Shown: positions 24,169 through 37,664, counted from the first letter of the stretch. The stretch: 64,000 bases of DNA from Lunularia cruciata (GCA_948567375.1 OX419762.1:43815034-43879033); one strand, 5' to 3'. Numbers and translations are program-made. The notes: generated by a model from the sequence alone, not told the origin.

Positions 24169-27100
24169 ATATAGTCCATATATATGTACTTCTTATCTTA
24201 GAGCTTGAGATTTTCCCCATTTTTCTTTCATATCCTTCTCTTGCTTCACTTTTGGTTCTGCATGTAGAGTATGAAGTTCCATTCTTGCAATGTATTTTAT
24301 TTGTTCCTTCATTTGTAAATTTATTTAGAATCTTTGATTTATATCATTTATCATATTTCCAAAGATGTATATATGTATATATATATATAGAAATTTAAAT
24401 TGAACTATAAATTATTTATTTCTAGATTGTGTTAAAAAATAATTTGATAAATTTCCAATTTTAATTTATTATCTTTATATGTATTTATTAGGCATAAATT
24501 CCCTCTTATTTGCTTTTGATTCTACTAAATACTTCATTTGATGTCTTGTTTCTCCTCCTTTTTCAAAGACTCCTCTACAATTTCACTCACCTGTATTATT
24601 CTCAAGTATCTCTTTACCACATGATTCCTTTCATCTTGTTTATATCATGTGTGCTAGATTCAAGAACTTTTGGAAAGAGAATGTAGAGAAGACCAACCTT
24701 TAGAAAAAAAAATTGTGAGGAACTTCATAGGAAATCCAAATCTTATGCTTTATTAAACGCATTGGTGCTTCTTTGATTCCCAAGATAAAACATGTTGTTG
24801 TACAATTCCTTCATTTACTAGACAATAAATGAAGAAGAAAAGGACTTACTTTTAAATCCAAAGATAATAAAATAGTACAAAGAATTTCTACAAATCTTAA
24901 ACCTTAACCTTAAAAAACATTTAAATAGCATAGATTGTTTATAATTATAGACTTTAATAGAATAACATGGATGTTTATATCATTTGCATGTATATCTTGA
25001 GAGAATAACTCAATTTATGAATTATATCATGTTTCCCTTAGGATGGTTCCTTCCAATACTTCATGGTAAGATAACTATCGCAAGAAGCATATATTAAGTG
25101 CCAAAATTACTAAATTCAAAGTGTGCATAACAAGACTCGGACAATAGTTCTCTACAAATTATGATTAAGAGACCTATATAAAGAGTCTAATTTTTGTATT
25201 TACATTATGATTATGATCACAAAATAATGTTATCAATAACATGAAGATGAGAATGCCTAAAATATAATGTAAGATAGAAATAATAAAAATATATTACAAA
25301 TAAAGTAAGAGAGGATGAGTCATGAGAAATATTATTTTATAAAAAATGATTCTAAAATATGTATTATAAGTGTTATAATCAACATAGTAAAATTGTTAAA
25401 TATTTTGATTTTTCTCTATGAATTAAAGATATCATGATTTTTCTATACAAATTATAGAGTACTGTATCAAAACTTACAATTATAGAATATTGTATCAAAA
25501 CTTACTCTTCTTTTGGAATTTAATTTGATATTTTTATAGTGTCTACATACTTTATTTTTCAAGAGCTTGATTTTTTTTATATTGTACCTTCCTATAATAA
25601 AATATGCAACAAGTACATTAGACTTTCATTTCTCTCAAAGAGTTGTTATTACTTTCTATATATGTTAGAAAGTTAGATTATTTTTCATCAAACTTGCAGA
25701 AACTATTGATAGTAAAGACTTATGTGAACTAGAGCTAAAACCTATATTCTTCTTATCGATATTTCAAAATAATTTGACGTTTATATGATCAAAAGAGAAA
25801 TTTATAGTACTAATAGAGTTTGTTGTCAAAACACCAAAATGATATTTATGCTAACCAAGTGCCTAACCCCCTAAACTATTCTCATGAAAATAATTCGTTT
25901 ATAGTTATGTTTGGGTTGAAACCACTCGGAATTCGGAGTGGTTTCAATACAAACATAACTACAATTTATCATGTTGAGCTTTCAACTCTTTAAATGTTTA
26001 TTTCAAAAGTTCAAGATGCATATAAATCAAGCATTTGAAGGAAAAAAAGAAATAATAAAATAGGCAACGAGTTATGTCAAATTGACACCACAAATTATAG
26101 GTGTGCTACAATACTATAGAAACTCGTATTCTTTGCAGTTAACAATGATTTTATAATTACAAAATGTGATATATTGTGTTATCTTATCTTTAAATTTAGG
26201 GACAAGTAGGAAAAAATATAACGAAAAAAATTAACTCAAAGGAAAAGCTAGGTCAACCGTAATTCATACACATTATTTAACCAATGGAATTAAATATTTT
26301 CAATTGTCAATTATAAGTATCAAGTAGACTGGTTGTAACTCGGTCATTTCAAAAACATTATATACCTTCAATCTACTTAAATTATATACTTCAAATATTA
26401 ATGTAGAATATGGTAGAAACATTTAATATCAAAATTTATCTGATCACTTACTATTATATGAGCATTTGTGTAAAAAGTGGTGATTAAGTAAATAACCTAC
26501 ACGAAATGGAGAGAATAATGTTGATGATTCAAACATGACAGTTAAAATTATATAATTGACGTACACTAGTGTAGAGAACAATGTAGATGATCCAAAGATG
26601 AAACTTAGTGGTACATAGTTATGTTTGTGTTGAAACCACTCGGAATTCGAAATAAGTGGTAGACGTTCTCATAATGCCCGTGACGTCCACACCAAGACTG
26701 CTGGTATGAACTAGAAGGTATCCAGTGATCCTCGGTAATGTCACCACGGGATACAGTTGATTAATTGGATTGTATTAAATGAAATTTAGAAAAGGAGAAA
26801 AATTGTATTATCTGAAGATAAAATTTATAAAACACGTTTAACATTTTGAACATGCAAATCAAGTAAGTTTTTGAAATATTATAGATTGATGAATTTCGAA
26901 ATATAGAGGATCTGGATTGACTTAATTTGGATTGTAATGTTTATTCTACAAAATCTTTATTAACTACTCTAAAGCTATCGGGGACATTGGTTTCTGTCGT
27001 AGTTTATACATGTAATTGAAGTACTTATCGATTGAAGCTGAGATTATCATTACACAAAGTGAATTTTACAAAATAAAAGCAGATTGCCGAATAGTTTTGG

Positions 27101-27600
27101 TCACATCTACGGAATACGGACCCGTGAAACTACGCAACAATAACTGTCACTTTACCTTTTCTTCTCAAAAATCTTCAGTCTTGATTGTGATTCGTCCGTT
27201 CTCAATCCCGTACAGTCGTGAGGCGAAATCAGAGTTGGCGTCCTGGTCTTCCCATCCTTCTTGTTAACCTCCACCGTCGCCACGTTCCCCAGTCCTGGCT
27301 GATGTTGTAAAAGCCCTTTGTGCGCGCTTCATGAGAGCCGCACAGTGACAACCGTCTTCAAATGCCAATGAGAGACCCGAGTTGCTGAACGGACTCATGG
27401 GTGGTTACAGAAGTATCACACTGCTCTATTCTGCAAAAGGTGAGGCCTTTCGAGGCGGGGGTCCAGAAGTCATTCTCGATCTTATCGAATTCTGGCAATA
27501 GCAGTTTCCTTGGGTTGTGCCGGCAGCAGCAGGCGGTCTTTAGGTTGCTTGACGATGGATACATCTTGCAGTTTTCGCGTGTCAACATTACATATTGTTG
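24169..27600. repeat. Repeat block A, right segment
   Basis: This AT-rich noncoding sequence is colinear with 50780-53706 plus 56155-56600 (block B) and 57150-60290 (block C). Landmarks are the ttttccccatttttctttca stretch after the LINE, aaacacatgattcctttcat, gttgtcaaaacaccaaaatg, the gtgcccgtgacgtccacacc segment, and at the right end agtcctggctgatgttgtaa and tgggtggttacagaagtatc. No gene was recognised; the 27016-27795 frames are not conserved between copies. Confidence 0.85.
25902..25961. repeat. 60-bp near-perfect palindrome
   Basis: Arms of 26 bases (tagttatgtttgggttgaaa then ccactc, and the reverse complement) differ at two positions and enclose ggaattcg, itself nearly palindromic. It replaces sequence present at the same place in blocks B and C. 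One arm recurs singly at 26616-26649 and at the equivalent places of blocks B (about 53085) and C (about 59570). It may be a foldback MITE or collapsed transposon ends. Confidence 0.8.
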
Positions 27601-30600
27601 CTTTGTCTCTTAGTCTCTTTGTTTTGCATCCCTTTTTCTCTATGTCTCATGGTTGCATTTCATGGCACATATCTTCTTTCCTTTTCCTTCGGATATACCA
27701 CTTGGCTATATTCGGCCATTCACACCTTAGCAAATCAATTCTCAACTCATGATACGAGATTTATTGAGTGTGGGTATGTGGGTTTTGGTAAGTGAGTGAT
27801 GCCACATTCAATTTGGCGTTCTGTCCGACATCTTCAGGATTTCCTTCGCCATTGACAAGGATGACTGATGTTCCATGTTAGAGGAGAACCTTATTCTACG
27901 TTTCTGGCGGACATGTAACAGCACCCTAAGTTGGCCACAAGCCTTATTAGTGCGAAAATCATAAAAGCTTGACATGTGACAATGTTATTGAATATACAAA
28001 TAATACTCCAACTTATTTCTATTGATTCGAGTAAAATGGTCTATTTCTACTTCATAATATGGTAATTCCCTTATAGTAGAACCTCTCTTACCAAATATTA
28101 CAGGGACCGCTTGTTGCTTATAGGATAAAAGGGGTTATAAGGTACGTGAGTGTAAGTTTATATGCCATTTTACTATAGTACCGAAGATAAATTCGGTCAC
28201 CAAATCGCAAGCGGTGCAATGCACCATTCTTGATTTCTTTCAATTTGATCGTTGAGATGTTGAATAAAACACATTATTGTATTGCTATACACACTCAAAA
28301 GGTTAGGAACTGCCATTAGGTATCAACATTAGGGACTCTATCCCATTACAATGCATATATAGCGAGACCCGGCCCCAACCCCTTGCATTAGTAGAATATA
28401 AGCTAACGCATCGTCTAAGGACCAAGAAATTCTTATAAGCTAGGCGAGGTTATAAACTATAAGGGGATAAGCTAGGGAAGAAGGAGCTACTGTATTGAGA
28501 AGAGCCGAAAAATATAATCAAATCAAACTAGAATCACGGAGATTCTAGTTTAGCGTCAAGAAGAATTCCGTAGTAAAGAAGGAAGCAGTACGGCATAATC
28601 CAGGATGAGAAGATTGTGCTGAAAAAATGAACAAACAATAGACTGAGAAGGAGCAAAATTCTATTTTATAAATAGGGACGTTTGATCACGCACCTGCCTA
28701 TCATATGAAACTTTGTCTTGTAAATTTCCATACTGCGTTCGAATAAGATGGAGAAATATTACAACTGATAATGCCAAAACGCGACGGAATTCCGTGAGAT
28801 GATCAGGATCAAGTTACCAGTATCTGAAAGGCGTGCATCTACATACTGGCATGTGACAGTCTTCATGTTTGTATTCTTATGGAACTTCAATGTGTGAATT
28901 TGTGGCACTTGATGTCTGATTTACAGGTCAAAGGCTATTCGCGGTGTGCTGCACATCCCACGACCGAGACACAAAATTCGTTCGCAGAGTCAATAACCTC
29001 CTTCGACCATATAAATAAGGTTTTCTATATGTTGAAGTTATCTACACCAGCATTGATATCTGAGACATGCGCTGGAAATGTAACCTTCAACTTGGCACTC
29101 ATTAGCTGGGTAGAGTACTAAAACGTGGTCAATGGTAAGTGCCTCTCTATTTTCATAACAGGGTTTGACTCAGCAGTAAGTCTTTTTTTCTGTTCCTGAT
29201 CATAGCAGACAATATTCGGCTCAAGCTAGTTTTAATGTAAGAACTCTATTGTTGCAAATTTCTACCCTAGATTTATTAGAACAGAATTAGATTCTTAGGT
29301 AGAGGCTGCATGCTGTATCAGTACCACTATCCTCTTGTACCTGGTACAGTATAGTGACCTTCGCAATATGTTGTTGGGTTAGTTCCTTCCGCGTTGCAAG
29401 CTTGGATGGGTGCCCTTTCTCGATTCGACTCACCGCGAGAGGACAACTATTCTATTGTTTCACGTTGACAGTTCAATCATCTGCTTTCCCGGTTTGTTAA
29501 CCTTGTACACGATATCGGCATGAAGCGCGAATTCATGCTTCGGTCGCCTAGTAGGGAAGTCGAGGGACATGATCATCATCGATCTAAATTATTCGTGGAA
29601 GTGGAGAAAGAAGGAGAATCCTGCAGCATCTTAGGTTAGACAGATGCCGTAACCCCAAACTTTCTACCATTTTGAGGGAACCGAGTGATGAATCACAACG
29701 ACCAGTGAGAAGTTGATGTCGTTAGCTAAGAAGGTGGAAGAGGAGACAATCGGGTGATCCTGGGCATTGAGTATTCGTCTACTCCTGCATGAGACAGGTA
29801 ACTTATCCTACATGCAGTTCATGCAATCCAGAAACTTCCTCAGAAGAGCCTTTGTTGAAGAGCGAGGGTTTGAGATTGATACGCTTGTGACATAAATTAT
29901 TGTTCTGAGTTGCGTGCGATCCATTCATACATTCAAAATTCTTACGCTTTCCTTCCTTACCAGGCTTCCATTTCACACCATGCTCATACATCTAAACTTT
30001 ATCTGCCTCGTTTCCCATACTACCTTGGGCGGTTTCCCATGCGAAGTTTGAACGTATGGGTGCACAGGACAAAATCATTTAATTTTGCTTTTCCATGTAA
30101 ATTTCGTTCAAGTTCGGCCTGCCTATGTTACCGGCACACGAAAGCCGGTGATATACACTCAGCTCCTTTCCTCGTCGAGTTTTTCCCAATCTCCCCGGTG
30201 GTCACTGCACTCTGCCATATCCACATGTAGTATCCCTGCCTATTGAGTTTAAATCGGACATTCAAAGTTTAAATTTCAGTTTCCTTAAGACAGGATTGGT
30301 ATGCCTGCTTAGCAAAACCATTGGCACAGCAGATGCTGCTAATGGAATAGATCAATTTTCGCTTCTGCTTTGCATCGATTTCGCTTATGTTCCGCTCTGT
30401 ATTTACTTGCCTAGATCAATTGGATTTGAGTTTGCTTCTGTTCATGTTCAAGCCTGCATTCGTTGCTTCGATCTGCATGTTCGGTTCGTATGGGGTGGAT
30501 GCTGAGTGGTTTCTGAATCGCGCGTTTGATGAACGGTTTCTACTCCCATGGAAATCAGCCCTTAGCAACAATATGACGTCAACCATCACATGGCTAACCA

Positions 30601-30830
30601 AATCTATTGAACAGCTTGCGGTATCCTCTTCCAGAGCACAAGCTGTTCCATGTGAACCCAGCACTTGAGCAGACTCAGTTAGTGCGTTCTTACTAGTTGT
30701 ATCGGTCTATATTACGATTAGTGACCTGAGAAAGGTGTTCGGGGATAGCTCCCAATTTGTATTTGAAGAAGATAAAATGGTTGCCAATTTATAAACCGTC
30801 GAGTTGATTACTTTTATTTTCTGGAATTTC
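27600..30830. other. Unassigned region upstream of the HNL gene
   Basis: No gene was recognised with confidence. Short frames (28879-29121, 29910-30230, 30296-30505, 30387-30668, all +) have no known domain; the last may be untranslated leader or an upstream exon of the HNL transcription unit. A possible MITE lies at 28072-28495. Composition is closer to the HNL gene than to the AT-rich repeats. Confidence 0.35.
28072..28495. mobile_element. Possible MITE with imperfect terminal inverted repeats
   Basis: The left end tatagtagaacctctcttac (28072) and the right end, read on the other strand as tacagtagctccttcttccc (from 28494), match at most positions. Both ends meet TA. Similar ggttata/cttataag motifs occur just inside each end. 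It is noncoding and about 420 bp. The repeats are diverged, and no second copy is present in the window to confirm the boundaries. Confidence 0.4.
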
Positions 30831-30839
30831 AGTGTCACA

Positions 30840-33800
30840 ATGGACACACCGATAAGCAGTTCTTGCCCCCGAGATTCTCTATCTTCCCGCCAAGAGAACA
30901 ACAAGGTATGTAAGTGCAAACCTGAGTATGAGATATAACTTCTACCAATTTATAGATGTTGATTAGATTCCGCCGCAATGATTTAGCTCTTTTGGCAAAC
31001 TTCGAGTTACTCGGATATAGGCTTTAATATTCTCTTAATCAAGTGGCATTTTAGGACTAAAACAACCGGCAGGTTGTTGTACGTATGGATACTATTGATC
31101 TCCCGTAGTGAAGTACCAGACGTTGTCTCACAGTGTTGTGAGAGTGTTTGAAACTAAACCTTTCAATTCATAACATTTTGTCTACGTTTGCAGCTGCTCC
31201 GGATCGATTCATCGACAACACGTTCTCAAGAGTCGGACCTTGGTATGATCAAGGTAAAGCTGAAAGTGACTCAAAATCAAGGAACAGGCATGGGCAAGAA
31301 TGTCAGCTGATGGTTAATAATTACTTGGTTGATTACCTTTCAAGCTAACACTCTCGGTGACATATTTATAGGGAGTAGGAGGCTCTTCTGTTTTGAGATT
31401 GCTACACTTCTAATTGTCTGCATTTGTCCGTTTTCAGTTGAGCGACTCCGTGTTATTAGTATCCGATCCAGCAGTACCGCAGGTCGACGTTGTTTTCTTC
31501 CATGGCCTTCAACATCAGCATACTGGTGGGCTAGATGTGCACATTTCGACTTGGACGTGCAAACAGGACTCAAACATAATCTGGCCCCAACTTTGGCTTC
31601 AAGAGCAGCGTGCTCGAGTCTTCTTCATCAAATATGATGCAAGTTTACAGATGACCAACTCGAAGGGGAGAATGGATTTGACACTAATAGCTGAAAATCT
31701 GTTGACAGAACTCGGTTGGGCATTCCAGGAAGGACCAGAATCGTCGAACACTTTTCGACCCATTATCCTCGTCGGACATAGTTTTGGGGGTCTTGTTATT
31801 AAGCAGTTATGCATTCATGCGGCGGAGCGAGGGCGAGAGCTTATTGCATCTAGAGACAAATTTGAAGAGAGATTGCTAAAAAGCCTTAAAGGGATTATGT
31901 TCTGTGGAACTCCCCATTTAGGGTCGAAAATGCTTGCTGGCATGGCAAAAAAGATCATGAACAAGAGTCCTTTGTTGCAATTTGTGGAGCTGTTGAGCAC
32001 CGAGGCGACCAGGCAAGGCGAGAAGTTCAGCCGATTGGCGAGTAAAGAAAATTGGGAGATTTTCAGTATTGGAGAAGCGTTTGCTACAGAAATGAAAAGC
32101 GACGGATGCCATATGGTATAATATTATCTACAGAAATTAAAGTCTGATTTAATGAACGAGTTTTCTGTTTCCTATGAGAAAAATAAGAAAAATTGACTAA
32201 TAAGAAACGAGTTTTTACTGATCCAGTTTTTGCAGGTTGTCTAGCTTGAGAGTACTATATCCTGCGTAGTGGTTTTAAGAGAGATAATGCGAGGTCTATC
32301 TTAGCTATTCGTGTTTAAATCATGCATGTGTAGGTCACCGGTGAAATCCCAAGCCAGAAGATTGTAGAGGAAGGATCTGCACGGGTGGGACAGAATTACA
32401 TCACGGTGTATGCAGATCATTTGTCATTGTGCAAACCAGAGAACAAACAATCGAACATGTTCCGGCACTTGGTCAAGCTGATCGAGCATGCTACCGTGCA
32501 GCAACTCCAGGTTTGCAGTTCGTTCACATCTGTAGTATGATCTGAATGACATCAGAAAACACGAGACCTGGGCGGACAGTTTCTAAATTCCACTTCTCTC
32601 TAACAATTGTTTGCAGGTGCAAGAAACACCAACTCCTTGTGCAAGTACGCAAGGCCATGCAAGGCGGAAGAAATCATTCTCAAAGGACCTAGTGGGTACA
32701 GTGTCGCATTTGAAAGTCCTTATTGCAGAAATTGAGCAGGGGCATTCGTTTGTTGGGTTTTGTGGGATGGGAGGAATCGGGAAGACCACCTTTGCAAAGT
32801 TGCTCTACAATGAGATCAATGCCGGGTTCGAATACGCTTGTTTCGTAGACAAAGTGAAGGAGATTTCAGGGAATATGGAAAAGGTGAAGGAAGAAGTCTG
32901 GAAACAAATGAGTCCCCGTCCTGAAGGTGATTACCATGGAAGTAGGTGGGATGAGATGACAAAGAAGAAGCTCTTGGTCATATTTGATGATGTCGAGAAA
33001 ACTGAAGATGTAGAGTTATTGGATGAAATAGCTAAAGACAATGATGCTGAGGGAAGTTGTTTCGTAATCACAAGCCGAGACGAAGGGCTTTTTGATCTAT
33101 TCGGCGACAAGATATATGTTTGTCGAGTTCCATTTTTGGGGAGTGAACATGCAAGACAATTGTTCATTACACATGCGTTTCCAGGCAAGGATGAACCTCC
33201 AAGTGAGTTGGAGGAGTTAGTTGCGGAAATTGTGGAGAGATGTGATGGGTTGCCCCTGACCCTAGAGGTGATTGGAAGGTTACTGAGACGGAAAACTGAC
33301 AAACGGATGTGGGAAGAAATTCCCAAAGCTCTACAAGCAGTAGACTCAAGAAGGTTCAATGGTCTGGAGGAGCAAGTATGGGGTAAGCTGAGGGTGAGTA
33401 TCGACAATCTCGGAACAGAGGAGTTGGAAATGTTTCTTGATGCGGCGGCTATATTTTCAGGTAAGTATAAATATTTCGGCACGCCTCGCACTTTGCCGGA
33501 GCTTTGGGTCGTTTAGCTCTGAAGATGTGATGACGGCGTGGTCATCCATGTACGGCTACGCACGCAGCAGGTGGGAAGTCTTGATAGACAGATCTCTTGT
33601 GTATAGTGGGAAGATGGATAACTGGGAGGGTCAGTTTGAGCCTCGCATGCACGAGCATCTTCGGACTTTGGGCATCAGAATTGCACTGGAGAAAGGTAGA
33701 ATTATTGACGGCAATCCACTGGATGGTAACTACAAGGTATTTCCTGTTTCCTTTACTGACTCTTCCTCTTCCTTAAGCAATTCATTGTTCCAACTAAATT

Positions 33801-36187
33801 AGATATATTTATCAGTTATGTTTTCTAAATTTGAATTCATTTCTAAATCTAAACTGGAAGGGAGTTCCAAACACAGTTGTTGAGCGTGAACATCATCGGG
33901 AACTTGTAGCCGTTATACTCTTTGTAAGTTCGGGGAGTCATACATCCATTCTCCTCCAACAAGGAGAAACTTTGAAGCGGTGGTGCTAAAATATGGTCCG
34001 TCTTGGATGATTACTTGATAGTTAGGCATGAAGACCTGAAGTTGTTTTATACACAGCACGATGGATGGATGCGCTTGAAACTAAAACAATTTCAGTTTTT
34101 CGTTTCAATTTTGAAGGGAATTCAAGGACTGGAGAATGTGATTTTTCACAAAATAGTAGGGGAAAATGAATATAAGGAGTACAATGCAGATTGCTGCGAT
34201 GATGAGAGACCTTGCCAAATGCGAACTGCATCGAGCGTAATGTCACGATGTAAAGAACTTCGCTACTTGGTATTCTTCCATACCTGTTTCCACAAGCCGT
34301 GCAAAAGTTGTGCAGAGCGGCCTCTCCAATTGCCACCCAAAATTACCATGCTCAGTTGGGCTTCTGTCGACACCACTTTTGTGCGTTCTACCTTGAAAGA
34401 GTTGGTTGTTTTGCGAGTGGCCTCCTTTCCTGTGCCCGGAATGAAGCAATTTAATCCTGCACGTACAAGTTCTCGGGGATTAGAAAATCATAATACAATT
34501 CCTCTGCCGGAAGAATCTTCGACAACGCTCGCGGAGGAGGGAGATCTTTCCAACTCACTGGATCGGCGTCTTACTACTCCGGACTTACTGCCGGAGTCCT
34601 TTGGGCAAATTGTTCACGTGCCATCCTGCGACGTGGGTGACAAGTCATTTCCGAATGCAGGGCGGAACTCGGTCAAGTTAGAACTTTCGGACTTGGTCGC
34701 CTGTCAGAGGCTCAAGGCGCTACCAGAATCATTTGTGCGATTACCACAACTACGGACTCCTAGAATAGTTGAATGTGGTTACTTGCAGGCCTTTCCACTC
34801 AATTTCGGGAGCTTAGCCAAATTGGAGCTACTGGAGCTGCGACATTGCCACGCAATACCATCACTTCCGGATTCACTTAGACAACTTCCTAACCTGCGGG
34901 AGTTGAGTATTTCTCATTGTGAGAATTTGCAGGGCCTGCTCGACTGTTCTGGAACCTCAACCAAGGTGGAGAAGTTATACTTTCCCAAGTTAGAATTACT
35001 GACCTTGGATGGCTGTCAGCAAATTAGATCTCTGCCGAATTCCTTCTCACAACTTCTCCATCTGAAGGGATTGAACATCACGGATTGTGCAGAGTTCCTG
35101 ACCCTTCCCAGCAGTTTTGGAAACTTAGCCAACTTGGAACAGCTAAAGTTGTCTGGGTGTCAGAAACTGCAGTCCATGCAGGAATCATTGGAGCGTCTTC
35201 TTCACCTGAAGAAATTTAAAATCAAGGGGTGTTCAGAGTTGCAGGCCCTTCCCCGCAGTTTTGGAAACTTAGCAAACTTGGAAAAGCTAGACTTGTCTTG
35301 GTGCTGGCAACTGCAGTCATTGCCGGAATCACTCGGACTCCTTTTTCACCTGAAGGAGTTGAAAATGAGATCCTGTTCAGAGTTGCAGGCGCTTCCCAGC
35401 AGTTTTGGAAACTTAGCTAATTTGGAACAGCTAAACTTGTCTTGGTGTGAGAACCTGCAGTCACTGCCGGAATCATTCAGGCGTCTCCTTCACCTGAAGG
35501 AATTGGAAATGTACCGCTGTTCAGAGTTGCAGGCCCTTCCCAGCAGTTTTGGAAACTTAGCCAACTTGGAACAGCTAGACTTGTCTTGGTGTGATAAACT
35601 ACAGTCACTGCCGGAATCATTCGGGCGTCTTCTTCACCTGAAGGAATTGAAAATCTGGGGGTGTTCAGTGTTGCAGGCCCTTCCCAGCAGTTTTGGAAAC
35701 TTAGCCAACTTAGAACAGCTAAACTTGTCTGGGTGTCAGAAACTGCAGGCATTGCCAGAATCACTAGGGTGTCTTCTTAACCTGAAGGAATTGAAAATGA
35801 ATGGCTGTTCAGAGTTGCAGGCCCTTCCCAGCAGTTTTGGAAACTTAACCAACTTGGAACAGCTAAACTTGTCTTGGTGTCGGGAAACTGCAGTCATTTC
35901 CGGAATCATTTGGGCATCTTTTTCACCTGAAGAAATTGGAAATGTCCCGATGTTCAGAGTTGCAGGCCCTTCCCACCAGTCTTGGAAACTTAGCCAACTT
36001 GGAATTGCTAGACTTGTCTGGTGCTGGAAACTGCAGTCATTGCCGTGAACCATTTGGGCGTCTTCTTCACCTGGAGGAATTGAAAATGGAATACTGTTCA
36101 GAGTTGCAGGCCCTTCCCATCAGTTTTGGAAACTTAGCCAACTTGGAACAGCTAGACTTGTCTGGGTGCTGGAAACTGAAGCCATAG
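30840..36187 (+). CDS. Hydrolase-NBS-LRR (HNL) immune receptor-like gene with frameshifts
   Basis: Supported exons: 30840-30905, 31194-31253, 31438-32115, 32334-32510 and 32617-33736; the LRR exon ends at 36187, with its acceptor uncertain between 33840 and 34003. All introns are GT-AG and phase 0. The N-terminus starts MDTPISSS. An alpha/beta-hydrolase follows (VDVVFFHG, nucleophile elbow VGHSFGGLVIKQ, candidate catalytic His in YADHLSLCKP). NB-ARC has P-loop GMGGIGKTTFAK, kinase-2 LLVIFDDVE, RNBS-B CFVITSRDEG, GLPL as CDGLPLTLEVIG, and MHEHLRTLG in place of MHD. At least ten LRRs follow, about 24 residues each. Exon 5 is 1120 nt, one base too long: the frame shifts between 33461 and 33510 (GKYKYF... 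to SSEDVMTAWSS). Further shifts occur at about 35881 and 36030. It is an intracellular NLR of the liverwort HNL class; as read it would be truncated, so it is a recent pseudogene or carries an assembly error. Confidence 0.88.
35095..35880 (+). repeat. 144-bp tandem repeats encoding paired LRRs
   Basis: The LRR exon contains about five consecutive units of 48 codons, each two 24-residue LRRs. One is of the type LPSSFGNLANLEQLNLSWC, the other LPESFGRLLHLKELKM.GCS. The units are very similar at DNA level (for example cccagcagttttggaaactt recurs), unlike the upstream LRRs at 34690-35090, which are diverged. Recent unit duplication by unequal exchange is likely. Confidence 0.9.
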
Positions 36188-37350
36188 ACGGAATCACTCG
36201 GACTACTTCTTCACCTGAAGGAACTGAATGGAATACCGTTCACAGTTGCAGGCCCTTCCCAGCCTTGTAGGCAATTTTCTAACTTTGAGTTGAAACTGTG
36301 TACCCTACTACCCGTAAATCTAAACCCTAACTTTGGCGGGTATTATTGTAAATGATGATTGAAACCCCTAAATGTGTTCGCAGCAAAGGTAATATTAATT
36401 ATGACGGAGATATTAGTCTAAAAATACATGATATGTGTTGCAGCTAGCGCCAGATGATTTATAAGCCAGCACCCAGCTGCAAAGCTCGTCAACACATTTC
36501 AAGTTCCTGCTCGGATTGTATTATGGTAATGGACTGTGTTATGGCATGATAAGATATTAATTATAATTAATTAATATCTTACGTATTTTTAGTCCGTCTT
36601 AGTCTTAGCAGTTGTCTTCAAATCCAGCCCTGCGGGATTTGTTTCGGCAACTATTTCTTCTACGTACTTTGAAAGCAGCTCGAGGAATGTAGAGCAGGTG
36701 AAGCTGCTGAATCATTTGCGGGATCACTAGGGCCATTTCTTCCCGTGCAAGGTATGGATATCCATACCTGTTCGATGCAAAAGGCCCTTTTCGGCAGATA
36801 AACTCGTAACCGGACTTGTCAAGTTACGTGAAGCTAGAAATGTTTTAATGTCCATAACTCCCACAAGCTATTGCGAGATTAGTCCGGGGAACTTCGTCAC
36901 ATGAGGGATCAGATAGTAGTCTACTACTACAGTACTGCTCAAAGTTGCAAGACAATCCCCAAAGTTTTGGAGACTTACTTCACCGGGAATAACTTGAGTT
37001 CAACTTTGTGCACTTTCAATGCCCAGAGTTCCCACTACCTATTGCGAGATTAATTTGGAGAACTTCTTCACATGAGGGATCAGATAGTAGTCTACTACTA
37101 CCGCTCAAAGTTGCAGGGCCATCCCAAAGTTTTGGAGACTTAGTTGACCTGGAATAACTTGAGTTCAACTTTGCGCACTTTCAATGTCCATAGCCCCCAC
37201 TACCTATTACGAGATTAACTTGGAAAACTTCTTCACATGAGGGATCAGATAGCAGTCTACTACTATTCAAGGTTGCAGGGCCGACCCCAAAGTTTTAGAG
37301 AATTAGTTGACCTAAAATAACTTGAGTTCACCTTCGCCCACTCTACCCTA
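36188..37350 (+). pseudogene. Decayed LRR units downstream of the HNL gene
   Basis: After the stop at 36187, LRR-like sequence continues to about 36290 (cttcacctgaaggaactgaa, gttgcaggcccttcccagcc). Three more degenerate units of about 150-165 bp begin near 36940, 37100 and 37265. Each holds tcaaagttgca...cccaaagttttggagactta and an aataacttgagttcaa segment, recognisable against the intact LRR codons. Stops and indels interrupt every frame. The receptor array was once longer, or this is the remnant of a tandem paralogue. Confidence 0.75.
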
Positions 37351-37664
37351 AATGCATATGGAGTCTTTGATTTGTTGTCTCTAATTTCAACCGTTGACAA
37401 TCGTAAAGTGCAGTTGATTCTATTCTGCGGTTGCAAATCAGGATCTGTTGGGATTCTTCACCTAAGGGGACACATTATGGGAAAGAACTACATATGAATA
37501 GTTATAAAACAGATTAAAAGTTCGTAGCAATCAACAGAAAACTCATAAAGCTATATGGATATCTCCCACTCACCTGTAAATTTCTATGGGATATGTAAAA
37601 TAATTTATGGAATACCTATGAATTTCCTGAACAGCCGAAGCCGAATAACAGTGAACATATAAAA

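Noticed and set aside
27401-27795. Frames near the right end of block A as a small gene
   Set aside because: The equivalent positions in block B (56375-56670) shift frame and are not conserved as protein.
33461-33516. Short intron in the HNL NB-ARC exon
   Set aside because: The donor is good, but splicing to the only nearby AG gives an immediate stop and the wrong phase. It would also be shorter than usual plant introns.
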